NCBI GenBank assembly: GCA_003024785.1
Contig: PUQB01000043.1
Span: 798,429 to 862,428 of the forward strand
Length of the DNA: 64,000 nt
Reading direction: 5' to 3'
From: Selaginella tamariscina
Taxonomy: Eukaryota > Streptophyta > Lycopodiopsida > Selaginellales > Selaginellaceae
Below the pieces are notes generated by a model, which saw only the letters and a list, made by a program, of their open reading frames with translations, was not told the DNA's origin and made no database searches. This document shows positions 23,320 through 35,496 of this stretch, piece by piece (the stretch's first letter is position 1; each line of letters opens with the position of its first letter). The translations under genes were made by a program, and so were the position numbers.

Positions 23320-24816
23320 TTTATTTCACATCTAGTGTGTCATGTCACGAGCATCCCATCCAACGGCTGCCTCAAATCCTAAATTACGTGGCATTATTAG
23401 GGCTGTTTGATCATGGCCATGCAACGGATAAAATCAAATAATAATTAAATTAATTAAGCAGTAAATTTAGGAGGTTAAGAGTTTAACTTAGGGATAAACT
23501 TATTAAATTAAAGATAATAATTAAATTAAGGATTATTAAATAATTAAGTTAAGATATAGTCATAAATTCATCGTATTGAGGTTGACATGTCAAAGTGATA
23601 AATGAAGTCACCAAGTTAAAAATAATAATAATTTAATTAAATATTTATGTAAGGAACATACAATAAGAACATAAAAAGAAAATAAGAAAACTGGGTTGTA
23701 TTTAGATTAAAATTTATATATACAAGTAAAATGTATAGTCCCTATCTTATAAATCTATATAATAGATTATGTTAATTATAGAAATATGTAATAACTTACA
23801 TATTTATCGTAGTTACCTTATATTACTCCTTTCCGTATCAAAAAATTCTTCAACCACATAAAAAAGTAACCATAATATTAAAAACTTTATAATACGATTT
23901 CTCGGTCTTTTAAATATACTCTTATTGTAATTCTTGATATTAAGAATGGACTTTGGCACTACATATACTTTACTTCATTCCACGAGGAACAAAATTTCTT
24001 GAACTACATCTACATATTATCCTCAAACCCTAAAAACAGACGCGTGTTAAATCACATTCACATACTTTACTTCCTTAATCCAACCCTAAAAACAAAGGTC
24101 ATGTTAAATCACATTCACATACTTTACTTCCTTAATCTATGCACTTGTAACTCTCATTCTTTACGATGAATGTTATTTAAACGAACTTATATTGTCCGAG
24201 AATGAAATTTTCATCATTATTCATATTTTACCTTTTTTATGTGAAAAAAATATTTCTTTCTTCTTTATTTTCATTAAATATTGTAAAGAGAATTAACATA
24301 ATAAAAACAATTAAAAAATCAACAACATAACATATATCATAAAAATAATAAAATTAACAACACAATATACCATAAGGGTTATGAAAATTAACAACATAAC
24401 ACATTACGAGAGTGACAAAAATCAACATTTTGACAGAATCAACAATACTTATATTGGGCTAGACCGATAGTTCCACTTGAACATATTACCTAACAATAAC
24501 TTGAACATACTACTTGACAATACTTATATTGCGCTACACCAATAATTCCACTTGGACATATTATCTGGCATCTCCACCAATGTAAGTACCCCGAGACAAC
24601 ATACAGTAACAACATTAAGAAACTCAGAATAACCTTTGTATTTATATTAAAGTTTATATATACAAGTAAAAGGTATAGTTTGAACTATCCTATAAACTCA
24701 TAATATATTATCCTAATTATAAAATTAACCTTCGTATATACTAAGATAACTTACAATAACTTACATGTTTATCGTAGTTACCTTACATTTACTTTAAAAA
24801 TAAACTCACTAGGTTA
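23320..24816. other. AT-rich DNA with internal duplications
   Basis: No gene seen. A segment of about 110 bp is repeated: TATATACAAGTAAAA with flanks at about 23,718 and about 24,658, each followed by ATCGTAGTTACCTTA. A second tandem repeat, ACATACTTTACTTCCTTAAT, occurs at 24,059 and 24,117. These look like remnants of an unidentified repeat. Confidence 0.5.
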
Positions 24817-24929
24817 TGTTGGGGCATGTTATAATTACTAGGTAGTTAGATGAGAGACGATGCATTTGTATATGTAACTTTATTCATCGAATATATACGT
24901 ACATTTCATTTCATCATGGTATCAGAGCC
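24817..24929 (+). repeat. Short LTR-like sequence with tRNA-Met primer-binding site
   Basis: TGGTATCAGAGCC at 24,917-24,929 is the standard plant retrotransposon primer-binding site for initiator tRNA-Met. Immediately upstream, a 100-bp block begins TGTTGGGGCATG and ends ATCA, which suits a very short LTR. No second copy was found in the window, so the LTR length is unproven. Confidence 0.55.
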
Positions 24930-25093
24930 AATGTTTGATCAAGAACTTCTTTTCTTCTAGTCTAATTTCTTCAAAGTTGCCTTCTAGATAAAGAGTGTTG
25001 GAAGTTGAATGCCTCCATCCAGATAATCCTGATGGTGCCACATTAGAATTAGGGCGAGCAACAATGGCGTGTGCATCTGCTAAGGTGATGGTA

Positions 25094-25180
25094 GGATAAT
25101 TGTCCATCTCGAGGGGTTACTGGGATAGAACCCCTCGAGAGGGGCTATATCCTAGTACCCCGAGAGATGGACGATTATCC
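25094..25180. repeat. Long imperfect hairpin
   Basis: GGATAATTGTCCATCTC at the left end pairs with GAGATGGACGATTATCC at the right end. The arms are about 40 bp with few mismatches around a centre CCCCTCGAGAGGGG. It lies about 165 bp after the primer-binding site. It could be a MITE-like hairpin or a structured leader in retroelement RNA. Confidence 0.65.
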
Positions 25181-25641
25181 TTCCATGGCCAATCGGTCCG
25201 AGATGGTTTTGATGCACAGGATTGACAGGGTTGGTTCCGGACAATTCACCCACTGTGATCCAACGACAATGGATGGTGCAATTTCTAGAACTAGTGAGGA
25301 TCGATTGGTTATGAAACTTTCAGGATAGGAGAATCTGCATTTGGAGCATGGCAAGGCTTAAGCGGCTTGCAATCCTGCACAAATCGGCTATGACAACAGA
25401 CTGCCCATGCTATACCTACCTTTCTAGCTTTGATCTTTATTCCCATTAAAGATCTATCTTTATTCCCATTAAAGATCTAGGTTGCATTTCCATACTTTCA
25501 AGTTTTATAGCATGAATTAGCAAGTGATAGCTTTAGGACCATGATTCATACTTTCTGTTCTAGACAAATAATTTAAATTTAGACGGTTTTTTTGTTTATT
25601 AAATGCAGTTGGTGCATACTTAGTGCATTTTCCTTTTCCAT

Positions 25642-25767
25642 GGCCACTGACTCTTCTTCTTCTAATAAGTGCAAGGTTGGAGCTTTATCAGCTGACAATG
25701 TAGCACATTGGTTTATCGTACTTGAATCCAAATTCAAAAGAGAAGAAGCTCTAGGAGGTGATTAAAT
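25642..25767 (+). pseudogene. Truncated copia-like gag start
   Basis: A 41-codon frame starts ATGGCCACTGACTCTTC and encodes a protein with VGALSADNVAHWFIVLESKF, similar in style to copia gag N-termini, then stops. It follows the primer-binding site by about 710 bp in the same orientation, so it probably belongs to the same remnant element. Family identity is weak. Confidence 0.35.
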
Positions 25768-26358
25768 GTCATAGTTTTTATTATGACTCCTCTTTACTTT
25801 GGACATTGACTGTTGTTATCTACTGTATTATGTTGACAAGCCCTAGATGTAGTGAGAAATAGCCCCACTTAGTGCACTTAGGTGTTTAGGGGTAGTCCGA
25901 CCGGCTGTCCTTAAATACTTTAAGCGAAGGTAGCACTTACCTTCTAGAAAACTCTTACCCTCGTTTTCCGTGTCCCGGTTGGGTTAATGGTTAGTTCCGG
26001 TGAGTTCGCATGTTGGATATGCTTAGAAATACCCCTAAGTTTGACAGGTTAGGGTTTAAGAGTTGATGGATAACTGACCAAGTATGTTCCCTCTGGTAAT
26101 GAGATTTCAGTGCTAGCCCACTTATGTAAACAGGAAAACAGGGGGAAGGCCTCTATCACATAAATAAAGTAGTATATAGGAGTGAGGGTTCTTGGGTTCA
26201 TGACTGAGCTCGTTACTCTTTTCCCGGTGCAAGCTCTAGCTTGTGTCGTCAAGGCACAACCCTCTGTTGTGCCGCCCTAACTTCCAGATGCTAAGGGTAC
26301 GTCCCACTTTCGGGGTAGCTTACCGTTAACGTTGGTGAATCCATGCCTGGGAGGTCTT
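25768..26358. other. Flank of element 2, no gene seen
   Basis: Moderately GC-rich DNA with short inverted motifs (for example AAGGCACAAC ... GTTGTGCC at about 26,250-26,272). It looks like an old LTR or leader but no boundaries could be set. The last four bases, TCTT (26,355-26,358), are the predicted target duplication of element 2. Confidence 0.4.
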
Positions 26359-27190
26359 ATGCATGTTGTAACTAAAATGGGCATGGCTATAGTCCCATTT
26401 CCTAATAATTAGTAATTTTAGCTATTTAATTAGCATTTTCTAATATTAAAGGAATATTCTTTAGAATAAATGTTTGAAAACAGAATATTTTTTAGAATAT
26501 TTCTATTTTCTAATCGACCCTTTAATAAATTATAGCATTCATTGAACAAAAATTAATAACATTATAAAAGTAGGAAGTATTAAATTATATAATATATTAT
26601 ATTTAAGATTGTATGGGCCTAATATAAAAATTAAGGAAGAGCATAAGAGGTACATTATATAAAATTGATGTTGTTATTAAAATATTAATATTTAATATAA
26701 CATTATTAATTAAAAATTTGTACTAGTAATAATAATATATATAATATACAAAATCCTATAATAATATAGTTAATCTTCCATATCTTTTATAAATTTATAT
26801 AGTTAAGTAAACAATTTGGTACTATTATTAAAGAGTTTATAATAATTATGAATATTAAATATATGATATTTTATAATTTTGTAATTGCTTTAAGCTTCAT
26901 AAAACATACATTCTCTTGCAGTTTTTGTTAATCATGACTTTATCAACGTTTTTTGTTATGACTTCAGATATGTTGATAATTCGACCCATCCAAATATGTT
27001 GATTATATGACACATCTGGAGTAATAAGGACGATCATTAGTTTTTAAGATCCTTGCAACAATCAAAGTATGATTTAGGTTTTTGGTTTTTTGTTCAACAA
27101 AGTGTGTGGTTTGCACTTCCACATCACTACTTGCTTCTATGTCGACCACATGATTATATAGATCTAAGTAACCAGTCACCTTATTACATT
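26359..27190 (-). pseudogene. Element 2 terminus with 3' end of the DUF7869-like gene
   Basis: 26,359-26,920 is the reverse-complement counterpart of 50,885-51,391 of element 1 (terminal repeat plus AT-rich subterminal DNA). 26,920-27,180 matches the gene end at 50,470-50,880 with many substitutions, a deletion at the A-run near 50,665, and stops. At about 27,180 it jumps to sequence equivalent to 38,395 of element 1, a rearrangement joint. Confidence 0.8.
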
Positions 27191-28830
27191 TGTAAAATAA
27201 TTGTTAGCTAGCCTTATAATTACTAATATATATTATTTACTTTGTTAATGTGTGACCCATGTTTGAACTAAAAACTTCATTAGTCCTTGAGAATTTATTT
27301 TATGTACAAATATACATGAAATATACAAAAATGTCTTATGTTACACTCATTCACAACTATTTATTACTTTAATAACTCATTAATAATTCATCTTCGCTGT
27401 TACTTTCTGATATCAGGTAAGTGTGCAAGAATTCAATAATAAATACCTTCTCTATATATGCTTGCATAGCTAAGCTTCTTCACCAAATCTTCTAGCGCCT
27501 TTTCTAAAGAAAGATTTTTTTAGAACAGTTAAAACAGTTTTCTGTAGGTAATGATGTTATTCCATAAAGTCTCTGTAAAGCTTGTCATGATTTGTAGTGT
27601 TCAACTCGGTTCTCCACTGTTAAAGGACTGCCATAAGAAGGCGTTATGGGGATGTTCTTCTTTCTCGTGTTGACATGCAATAGATTCTTGCCCAAATTTT
27701 CCAATTGGTTTACCCATTGGACAAACATATCATCGTTTGTCACCTACAAATATTTGTTGACCTTCTCATATGCTAGAGTCGAGGTCCAACCCAGTTTATG
27801 ACAGTGTATTTCTAACCACTCCTTGAAGTGTCTGATCGTTTTTAACTCCATTGCCTTGAGATGAAAAGGAGAAGTGGGGCTGCTGTTGTTAAATTGTAGT
27901 TTGCCATCAACCACCAAATTAGCTAACACATCCATCTCCTCCACTGTAGTTCTGTTCAAAAGCTTCAACCATGTGAGCTTGAAGTCGTTGTCTACATCCT
28001 TCGTAGGTTAGACAGACTTAGCCTTGGGCGTCTTACTAGGTTTTTTTGTAGACTTCTCCGAAGGCTTCACTTGTTTGCTTTTTCTTTAGTATTCCTTTTG
28101 CGAACGATGCCATGATTCCCACCCATTTGCAAAGACCTTGTCCTTGGGGCAAGAAATCAGCATCATATGAAAGATGTTTTCTTCATGCCCACCTAGGCAA
28201 AATCAACTGTTATAATTTCTTTAACTCTCTACAAATGGAATAATTAAAAAATTAATATACTGGCAAGATAAATCCTGCTAAGAATTTTCTTACTTGGTAT
28301 TCCACATTTTGTTTTCTCCTTGCAGTAGCTCTTTATAGCTGCCCAAGAGTTATTCACATGGATCGCTTGTGTTTGAACTTCTCCTATATTTTTGCTATTG
28401 TAGTGGTTGGTGTCTGCAGCATCCCGCTTTGCAGATAACTTATGGTACTGCTTAGTTATGAGATTCGGCATAGCTAAAAAAGCCAATTTTGTCGAATTGT
28501 TGTCCTTCATCTTCTCCATGAGATCAACTACACATTCCTAGTTGAGTGGCCTATAGTTGAAGTTAGGGTTAACGCTACTACACTCGTAAATCCTGTCATT
28601 TAGCATCATTTCCTTGTGGCTTATCACAGCATGGGTGCAGTTGATAGAACGCCATAAAACTTTCTTTTATGGTCAGAATTAAGATGCGTGAGCCTCAACT
28701 GCAACTGTTCTAGTGTTCTAACACATTCTTCCACCCTCCGAAGATTCCTAGGCAAATTGAACATGATCAGTAAAGAACTTAGGACCGAGCTACCCTCTTA
28801 ATCTCCCAAATAATATCATTGTGTTCTTCT
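27190..28830 (-). pseudogene. Decayed ParB-like/methyltransferase gene copy of element 2
   Basis: This matches element 1 from about 38,395 to 38,606 and then from 39,330 to about 41,075, so the methyltransferase end is deleted. Recognisable pieces are SPTSPFHLKAMELKTIRHF (27,830-27,880) and, around 28,380-28,550, the ParB-domain part. Numerous stops are present. In one place (near 27,745) it keeps a frame that element 1 has lost, showing that the two copies decayed independently. Confidence 0.75.
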
Positions 28831-28835
28831 TCAAT

Positions 28836-28912
28836 ACAGGGTGGCGGGATTAATCTTGCCCACCATTTCTAAGAGATAGGGAAGGGGTGGCAGGATTAAT
28901 CCCGCCACTGCT
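28836..28912. repeat. Two palindrome units of element 2
   Basis: GGCGGGATTAATCTTGCC at about 28,851-28,868 and GGCAGGATTAATCCCGCC at about 28,889-28,906, 38 bp apart, are one-step variants of the family palindrome. They mark the start of the array region that the gypsy insertion at 28,977 interrupts. Confidence 0.85.
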
Positions 28913-28976
28913 TCCCTGCCTCTTTGAATTTATGTGTGAGAAAAGATATATAGAAATTATAATATACATATACAAT

Positions 28977-29714
28977 TGTCACAACTCGATATAGGATACA
29001 GGATGCAGGATACAGAATTTTGGATACATAATACGGGTTACAGGATATGCCTGCAGGATATTCCTACAGGATATACCTATAGGATATTCCTATAGGATAT
29101 GCCTATAGGATATGCTACAGGATATGCCTAGTGGATAAGGGACACTATTCTTAGCTCATGACTAGATTAGACTCATGTCTAGATTAGTTTGGAGTTGTGA
29201 GCATAAAAGCTCCGACCTAATTGTTGTACAATCAGTTATTATCAACACCAGTCATTCTACGATCATTCTTGTTCTTGTCTTGTTCTTGTCTTGTCTTGCT
29301 CCTTTGCCTCCTGCTCTTGTCTCGCTCCTGCTATCCTGCTCCGGTTCCTATCTAGCTCCTTGTCCTGCTATCCTACTCCAGTTCCTATCCAGCTCCTTGT
29401 CCTGCTATCTTGCTCCGGTTCCTATTTAGCTCCTTGTCCTGCTATCCTGCTCCATTTCATATCCTGCTCCTTGTCCTGCTATCCTACTCCAGTTCCTATC
29501 CAGTTCCTTGTTCTGCTATCCTGCTCCAGTTCCTATCCTACTCCTTGTCCTATTCCTGAGTTCCTAGTTCCTATCCTGCTCCGGTTCCTATCCTGCTCCT
29601 TGTTTCTGCTCCTGAGTTCCAAGTTCCTATCTTGCTCCTTGTCCTGCTCCTGAGTCAAGCCTTCTTGTTCTCAGAATCCTGCTCACCTCCTTGTTCCTGG
29701 ATCGTGGCTTGACA
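28977..29714 (+). repeat. Gypsy 5' LTR
   Basis: Starts TGTCACAACTCG and ends GTGGCTTGACA. The first 150 bp are degenerate AGGATAT/AGGATAC repeats. Positions 29,270-29,690 consist of tandem TCCTGCTCCTTG-like units, giving long spurious leucine/proline/serine-rich frames. Differences from the 3' LTR are few. Confidence 0.9.
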
Positions 29715-29813
29715 GTTTGATAGTAACTGCTTTCATAGCTCCCCGATTTTCGATTACTTTTTTCCCCTTGGTTCTTCTCCTTTGTTTTCCTCCTTTTTTT
29801 TCTTTCATAGATC

Positions 29814-30408
29814 ATGGTCGTTTTTGAGCAGATTCAACGCGAGCACCAAATGTTGCTTCATGAGCTGGCCACTTTGCGCCAAGTGGTCACCGATCTGCAA
29901 GGCTCCACCCATGCAGCACATGCAGCTGCTGATGCATCCTCCAAGGCTGCTGCGCAGGCTCTCTCTCAGGCATTAGTGGTTCCTTCTTCATTGAACTTTT
30001 CTTCGGAGCTGAAGATCAGCATGCCAAAAAAGTTCAGTGGCAACCGTGCTGATTTCCAAGGTTTCCTAAATCAGATCCGGCTCTTGATCCGCATGTAACC
30101 ACGCCGCTACTCGACTGATGCACAAAAGGTTGGCCTTTTGGCATCCTTACTAAGTGGATCTCCCCGGGCTTTGGGTTGCCCCTTTGCTGGAACGTGACGA
30201 TCCATTGATGGAAGATTTTGAAGGATTCGTGGCTGCCTTTGAAGCCTGCTTTGGAGATCTTGATAAGTACCATTCCGCATGCACGAAGTTACACAAGCTC
30301 ACACAAGGATCCCGACCAGTTTCTGTTTATGCATCCGAATTTCAACAACTTTGCACGAACGTTCCATGGGATGAGACTGCATTGATCGAACATTTTGTTT
30401 TGGGTTGA
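29814..30408 (+). pseudogene. Gypsy gag capsid region
   Basis: Begins ATGGTCGTTTTTGAGCAG and encodes a coiled, alanine-rich N-terminus and KFSGNRADFQGFLNQIRLL. A TAA stop after LLIRM (30,098) interrupts it, and capsid sequence resumes in another frame at 30,154 with FEACFGDLDKYHSACTKLHK. One nonsense change and one frameshift inactivate it. Confidence 0.8.
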
Positions 30409-30486
30409 GGGATGACGTGAAGGACCTTCTCCTTACGTTACCGGATGCCCAAACCTTAGCAGAGATCATCCAACAGGCCGTTCGCT

Positions 30487-31164
30487 GTGACAATCGTTTG
30501 TTCGAACGTCATCGAAAAATCTCGTCAGCAGTTCCTGCAAGTCAATCCTGCAGCTATAGCACATGTTCCTGTGACACCTTCTGGAGTAGTCCCTATGGAG
30601 GTTGAGAAATACAAGCGTGGTCCACTTTCAGTTGCGGAAAAGCAACGCCGTCGCAGTGAGAACTTATGCTTGTATTGTGGTGAAGTAGGACACAAGGTGG
30701 CGGAATGTCCTGCTAAAGCCAAGAAGTTCAAGACGTGCGAAGTTGAAGCCGAAGTTCAATGTCCACTCCGTCTAGGAGCCGCAAAGTTGGACGTAAGTGC
30801 AGGCTCCATTGGTGTTGCTCATACCATTTCATCACTCAAGTCTCTTATATACATTCGCCTCAACGATAGAGAGCTCAAGGAGTTTGCCCTATTAGACACT
30901 GGTGCAAATGTATGCTTCATGGATGACACTTTTGCAACTCAACATGGCATTCCGGTGGTGAAATTGAAGCGTGCAGTTCCTGTAGAGGTGGCCGATGGTC
31001 GTCTGATTGCTTCTGGTGCAATTACCCATGCTACCAAACCTCTCTTTTGCAGTTATGGTGCATTCAACTGTTTGATTTCCTTCAACTTGATCAAGACTCG
31101 GTCGACTCCCATCATTTTGGGCATGCCATGGTTCGTTGTTGCAAATCATCGACTGGAGGTCTAG
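30487..31164 (+). pseudogene. Gypsy nucleocapsid and aspartic protease
   Basis: One 225-codon frame holds the zinc knuckle CLYCGEVGHKVAEC and the protease motif ALLDTGANVCFMDDTF, then IILGMPWFV (the I-L-G-M block). The protease catalytic region looks intact. The frame is separated from the capsid by a break near 30,405 and ends at 31,164, where RT would be expected but is missing. Confidence 0.8.
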
Positions 31165-31385
31165 GACGCTCACGTTTTCCTCTTCGGCAGCCAGGATCAA
31201 TCCTGTAACTTCCTGCGTGCAGGATACATCCTTAGTATCTGAGGCAGTACAAGCTACAGGATTGACTGTGCCTGTTCCTGTATCAGTGTCGAAGACTCCT
31301 CCTCGGCTCCTCAGCACATCCGCAGGCTCTCTCCACTCCTATAAGTTCGCAGATTCCTGTACAGAGTTCTTTCAATCTTGTATCA

Positions 31386-32530
31386 GTGTCGAAAGTTCCT
31401 CCTCAACAGGATCCACCTCTTATTGGTTCCTCAGCACATCCGCAAGCTTTCTCCACTCCTGTAAGTTCACGGATTCCTGTACAGGGTTCTTCTAATCCTA
31501 TATCAGTGTTGAAGACTCTTCCTCGGCAAGATTCACCTCATGTCAGTTCCTCAGCACATCCGCAGGCTTTCTCCATTCCTGTAAGGTCGCGGATTTCTGT
31601 ACAGGGTTCTTCCAATCCTGTATTAGTGTCGAAGGTTCCTCCTCGACAGGATTCACCTATTTTCCGTTCATCAGCACTACAGGTTCATCAGGCTCCAGCA
31701 GACTCAACACTTTTACAGGACATCCATTTGCAGTTGGCTACAGACGACTTGGCAAGGAATTATGTGTTCTCACACATTAGTCCTGACATTGCAAGTTCCT
31801 CTTCCTCCAGTTCTCGTTCAGACTACACGTTGTTTGCCATACAGGACGGACTCCTGTACCGGGAAGGTCTCTTGTACGTTCCTGTTGGTGTTTGCAGGAC
31901 TCGTGTGGTACAAGATTGTCATGATACCTCGGCTACAGGACATTTTGGTGTGGCCAAGACAGTTGAGTTGGTGACTCGCAACTATTGGTGGCCTGGGTTG
32001 CGAGGTTTTGTGGAAAGGTTTGTACGGAGTTGTGACACCTGCAACAGGTCAAAGATGCCTCGTCATGCACCTTCTGGTCTCCTTCGTCCTCTTCCTGTTC
32101 CTTCTGCTCCTTGGAGATCCATTTCTATGGATTTCCTCACAGATCTTCCTCCTTCTCGCGGATTCGATGCAGTTCTTGTGGTAGTTGACCGTTTCACCAA
32201 ACAGGCTCATTTCCTACCATGTAACAAGACTGCTACAGGCCAGACAACTGTTGAGTTGGTGATCCGCGAAGTGTTCCGACACCATGGTCTTCCTGAGAGC
32301 ATTGTTTCTGATTGAGGTCCACAATTCATGTCCAAGTTTTGGCGAGAACTTCTCCGAAGTCTATAGGTTAAAGCGGATCTTTCTTCAGGATATCACCCAC
32401 AAACCGATGGGCAGTTCGAACGCACAATTCAGACCTTAGAACAGTATCTTCGTTACTTCATCAATTACCAGCAGGACAACTGGTTGACCTTCTTCCAATG
32501 GCGGAGTTTGCCTACAAAACTCCGTTCACG
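31386..32530 (+). pseudogene. Gypsy integrase
   Basis: After a serine/proline-rich linker of repeated units (31,270-31,700), the zinc-binding H-H-C-C region reads GHFGVAKTVELVTRNYWWPG and CDTCNRSKM, and the core reads SISMDFLTDLP (first D). A TGA at 32,313 falls just where the second catalytic D region (SD.GPQF) begins, and another stop follows near 32,360. The catalytic E region appears as [13 protein letters not shown]. It is therefore nonfunctional as read. Confidence 0.8.
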
Positions 32531-32885
32531 CATCTACAGGACAGACACCTTTCTTTGCTCTTACAGGCCACCATCCATGTTTTGACTTCACTCCTCCCGC
32601 TTCTCCTTCTTCCGCTCCTGCAGTACATGATCGTCTTCAGCATCTTCGGCAGGTACAGGATGATCTCCAGGTTCACCTTCAATAGGCACAGGAACGGTAC
32701 AAGCATCATGCTGATGCTCACCATCAGCTGGCACCTGCATACAAGATTGGTGATCTCGTGTGGCTTCTTCGTCGACACATTCGCACCAACAGGCCTTCTT
32801 CTAAGTTGGATTTTCAACGATTGGGCCCTTACAGGATCGTGGCGGAGGTAATCCTGTAGCTTTCCGACTCGAGTTACCATCCACG

Positions 32886-33197
32886 GTGAAACTTCATCCT
32901 GTGTTTCACACCTCCTTGTTGGAGCCATATCATCCTTCTTCTCTCCCTGGTCGTGCTTCTTCTCCTCCCCCTCATGTGGTCATTGCTGGTGAACCTGAGT
33001 ACGAAGTTGCAGCCATCCTTGATTCTCGTCTTCATCGCTGCCAACTTCAATACTTGGTGGATTGGAAAGGTTATTTGCCTACCGATCGCACTTGGGAACC
33101 TGCATCCAACTTACTTCATGCTTCTTCCAAAGTTGCTGCCTTCCATCGGCATTATCCTGCTAAACCAGGTCCTAAGACTCGTGGAACTCGTCCTTAG
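32886..33197 (+). CDS. Gypsy chromodomain end
   Basis: The frame ends with a chromodomain: EYEVAAILDSR, then QYLVDWKGYLPTDRTWEP, closing just before the polypurine tract AGGGAGGAGGTGC at 33,196-33,208. Chromodomains at the integrase C-terminus define chromoviruses and guide insertion to particular chromatin. It is open in itself but belongs to a broken polyprotein. Confidence 0.75.
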   Translation: MKLHPVFHTSLLEPYHPSSLPGRASSPPPHVVIAGEPEYEVAAILDSRLHRCQLQYLVDWKGYLPTDRTWEPASNLLHASSKVAAFHRHYPAKPGPKTRGTRP

Positions 33198-33208
33198 GGA
33201 GGAGGTGC

Positions 33209-33945
33209 TGTCACAACTCGATACAGGATACAGGATGCAGGATACAGAATTTCGGATACAGGATACGGGTTACAGGATATGCCTGCAGGATATTCCTACA
33301 GGATATACCTATAGGATATTCCTATAGGATATGCCTATAGGATATGCTACAGGATATGCCTAGTGGATAAGGGACACTATTCTTAGCTCATGACTAGATT
33401 AGACTCATGTCTAGATTAGTTTGGAGTTGTGAGCATAAAAGCTCCGACCTAATTGTTGTACAATCAGTTATTATCAACACCAGTCATTCTACGATCATTC
33501 TTGTTCTTGTCTTGTTCTTGTCTTGTCTTGCTCCTTTGCCTCCTGCTCTTGTCTCGCTCCTGCTATCCTGCTCCGGTTCCTATCTAGCTCCTTGTCCTGC
33601 TATCCTACTCCAGTTCCTATCCAGCTCCTTGTCCTGCTATCTTGCTTCGGTTCCTATCTAGCTCCTTGTCCTGCTATCCTGCTCCATTTCATATCCTGTT
33701 CCTTGTCCTGCTATCCTACTCCAGTTCCTATCCAGTTCCTTGTCCTGCTATCCTGCTCTAGTTCCTATCCTACTCCTTGTCCTATTCCTGAGTTCCTAGT
33801 TCCTATCCTGCTCCGGTTCCTATCCTGCTCCTTGTTCTGCTCCTGAGTTCCAAGTTCCTATCTTGCTCCTTGTCCTGCTCCTGAGTCAAGCCTTCTTGTT
33901 CTCAGAATCCTGCTCACCTCCTTGTTCCTGGATCGTGGCTTGACA
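33209..33945 (+). repeat. Gypsy 3' LTR
   Basis: Starts TGTCACAACTCG directly after the polypurine tract and ends GTGGCTTGACA. The length differs by one base from the 5' LTR. Confidence 0.9.
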
Positions 33946-35496
33946 CATATATATATATATATATATAAATACATGTGTGTGTGAGAGAGAGATAAATGAA
34001 TTATAATATACAGATACACATGTACATATAAATACAGGTGTGTGTGTGTGTAAGAAATAAATAAATAAATTATATTATACATATATACACACATACACAC
34101 ACATATATATGTTATGTATATATAGGAGTGTGTGTGAGAGAGAGAAATAGATAAATATATTATATTATATAAATAAACACACATATATATTTGTATATGT
34201 ATATATAAGAGTGTGGCGGGATTAATCCCACCACCATTTTAAGGCCTCCTAAAAAGGTGGCAGGATTAATCCGCCACCTTTCCAGGAGACCTTGAAATGG
34301 TGGCCGGATTAATCCGGCCACTCCTTTTAGGGCTCCTAAAAATGGTGGTGGGATTAATCCCGCCACCAGAAGGGTGGCCAGATTAATCCGGCCACTCTTT
34401 TCTAGGAGACCTTGAAATGGTGGCGGGATTAATCCCGCCACCAGAAGGGTGGCCGGATTAATCCGGCCACTCCTTTTAGGGCTCCTAGAAAGGTGGCGGC
34501 CACCATTTCAAGCATGTGTGTGTGTGATAAATAAAAAAAATACAAAAAACTTATAAAATATATATAAACATGTATATATACATACAATTGTGTGTGTGAG
34601 AGAGAGATAAAGAAATTACATATATACAATACATTCAAGAGATAGATAAAGTAATTATTATATATACAAATACACAGATACATACACATACAGTTGTGTG
34701 TGTGTAAGAAATAAAAAATAAATTATATTATACAAATACACACACATATATATATGTTATACATGTGTGTGTGTATGCGAGAGATACATAAATAAATTAA
34801 ATTATACAGATAGTATACATACACACAATATATATGTATATGTATATACAGGAGTGTGTATGCGCGAGATATATATATATATATTATATTATACAGATAA
34901 ACACACATATATATTTGTATATATATATATATATATATATATATAAGAGTGTGGCGGGATTAATCCCGCTACCTTTCCAGGAGACTTTGAAATGGTGGCG
35001 GGATTAATCCGGCCACTCCTTTTAGGGCTCCTAAAAATAATGGCGGGATTAATCACGCCACCAGAAGGGTGCCGGATTAATCCGGCCACTCCTTTTAGGG
35101 CTCCTAGAAAGGTAGGTGGCGGCCACCATTTAAGCATGTGTGTGTGATAAAAAAAAAATATAAAAAACTTATAAAATACATATAAACATGTATATATACA
35201 TACAATTGTGTGTGAGACACACATACATATACATTCAAGAGAGAGATAAGTAATTATATATATTACAAATACACAAGTACATACACATATGGTTTGTGTG
35301 TGTAAGAAATAAATAAATAAATTATTTATACAGATACACACATATATATATGTATATACATGTGTGTGTGTGTGTGTCTGTGCGAGAGATACATAAATAA
35401 ATTAAATTTACAGATAATATACATACACACACAAATATATATGTATATGTATATCGGGAGTGTGTGTGTGCGAGATATATATATATATATTATACT
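33946..35496. repeat. Microsatellite and palindrome block of element 2, left arm
   Basis: (TA)n, (CA)n and GTGTGAGAGAGATAAAT units alternate with two palindrome clusters, 34,214-34,500 and 34,950-35,115, whose units read GGCGGGATTAATCCCGCC or variants (GGCCGGATTAATCCGGCC). The block is the reverse complement of DNA at about 60,330-62,580. Apparent open frames rich in Y, I, H and T are microsatellite artefacts. Confidence 0.85.

Larger units (their letters stand above)
28977..33945 (+). mobile_element. Ty3/gypsy chromovirus with both LTRs but no RT/RNase H
   Basis: LTRs of 738 and 737 bp start TGTCA and end TGACA. The interior holds gag, zinc knuckle, protease, a serine/proline-rich stretch, integrase and chromodomain. 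The RT/RNase H segment present in the minus-strand relative (about 1.6-2.9 kb) is absent between protease and integrase. The LTRs are nearly identical by eye, so insertion is recent and was presumably helped by an autonomous relative. No clear target duplication is seen (ACAAT left, CATAT right), perhaps because the target is microsatellite DNA. Confidence 0.9.

Noticed and set aside
29240-29700. Proline/leucine/cysteine-rich secreted protein
   Set aside because: The frame is tandem LTR repeat sequence, duplicated in the other LTR at 33,470-33,930 and inverted at 4,890-5,230.
28972-33950. 5-bp target duplication of the RT-less gypsy element
   Set aside because: Flanks ACAAT and CATAT do not match; both lie in microsatellite DNA, so a duplication cannot be claimed.
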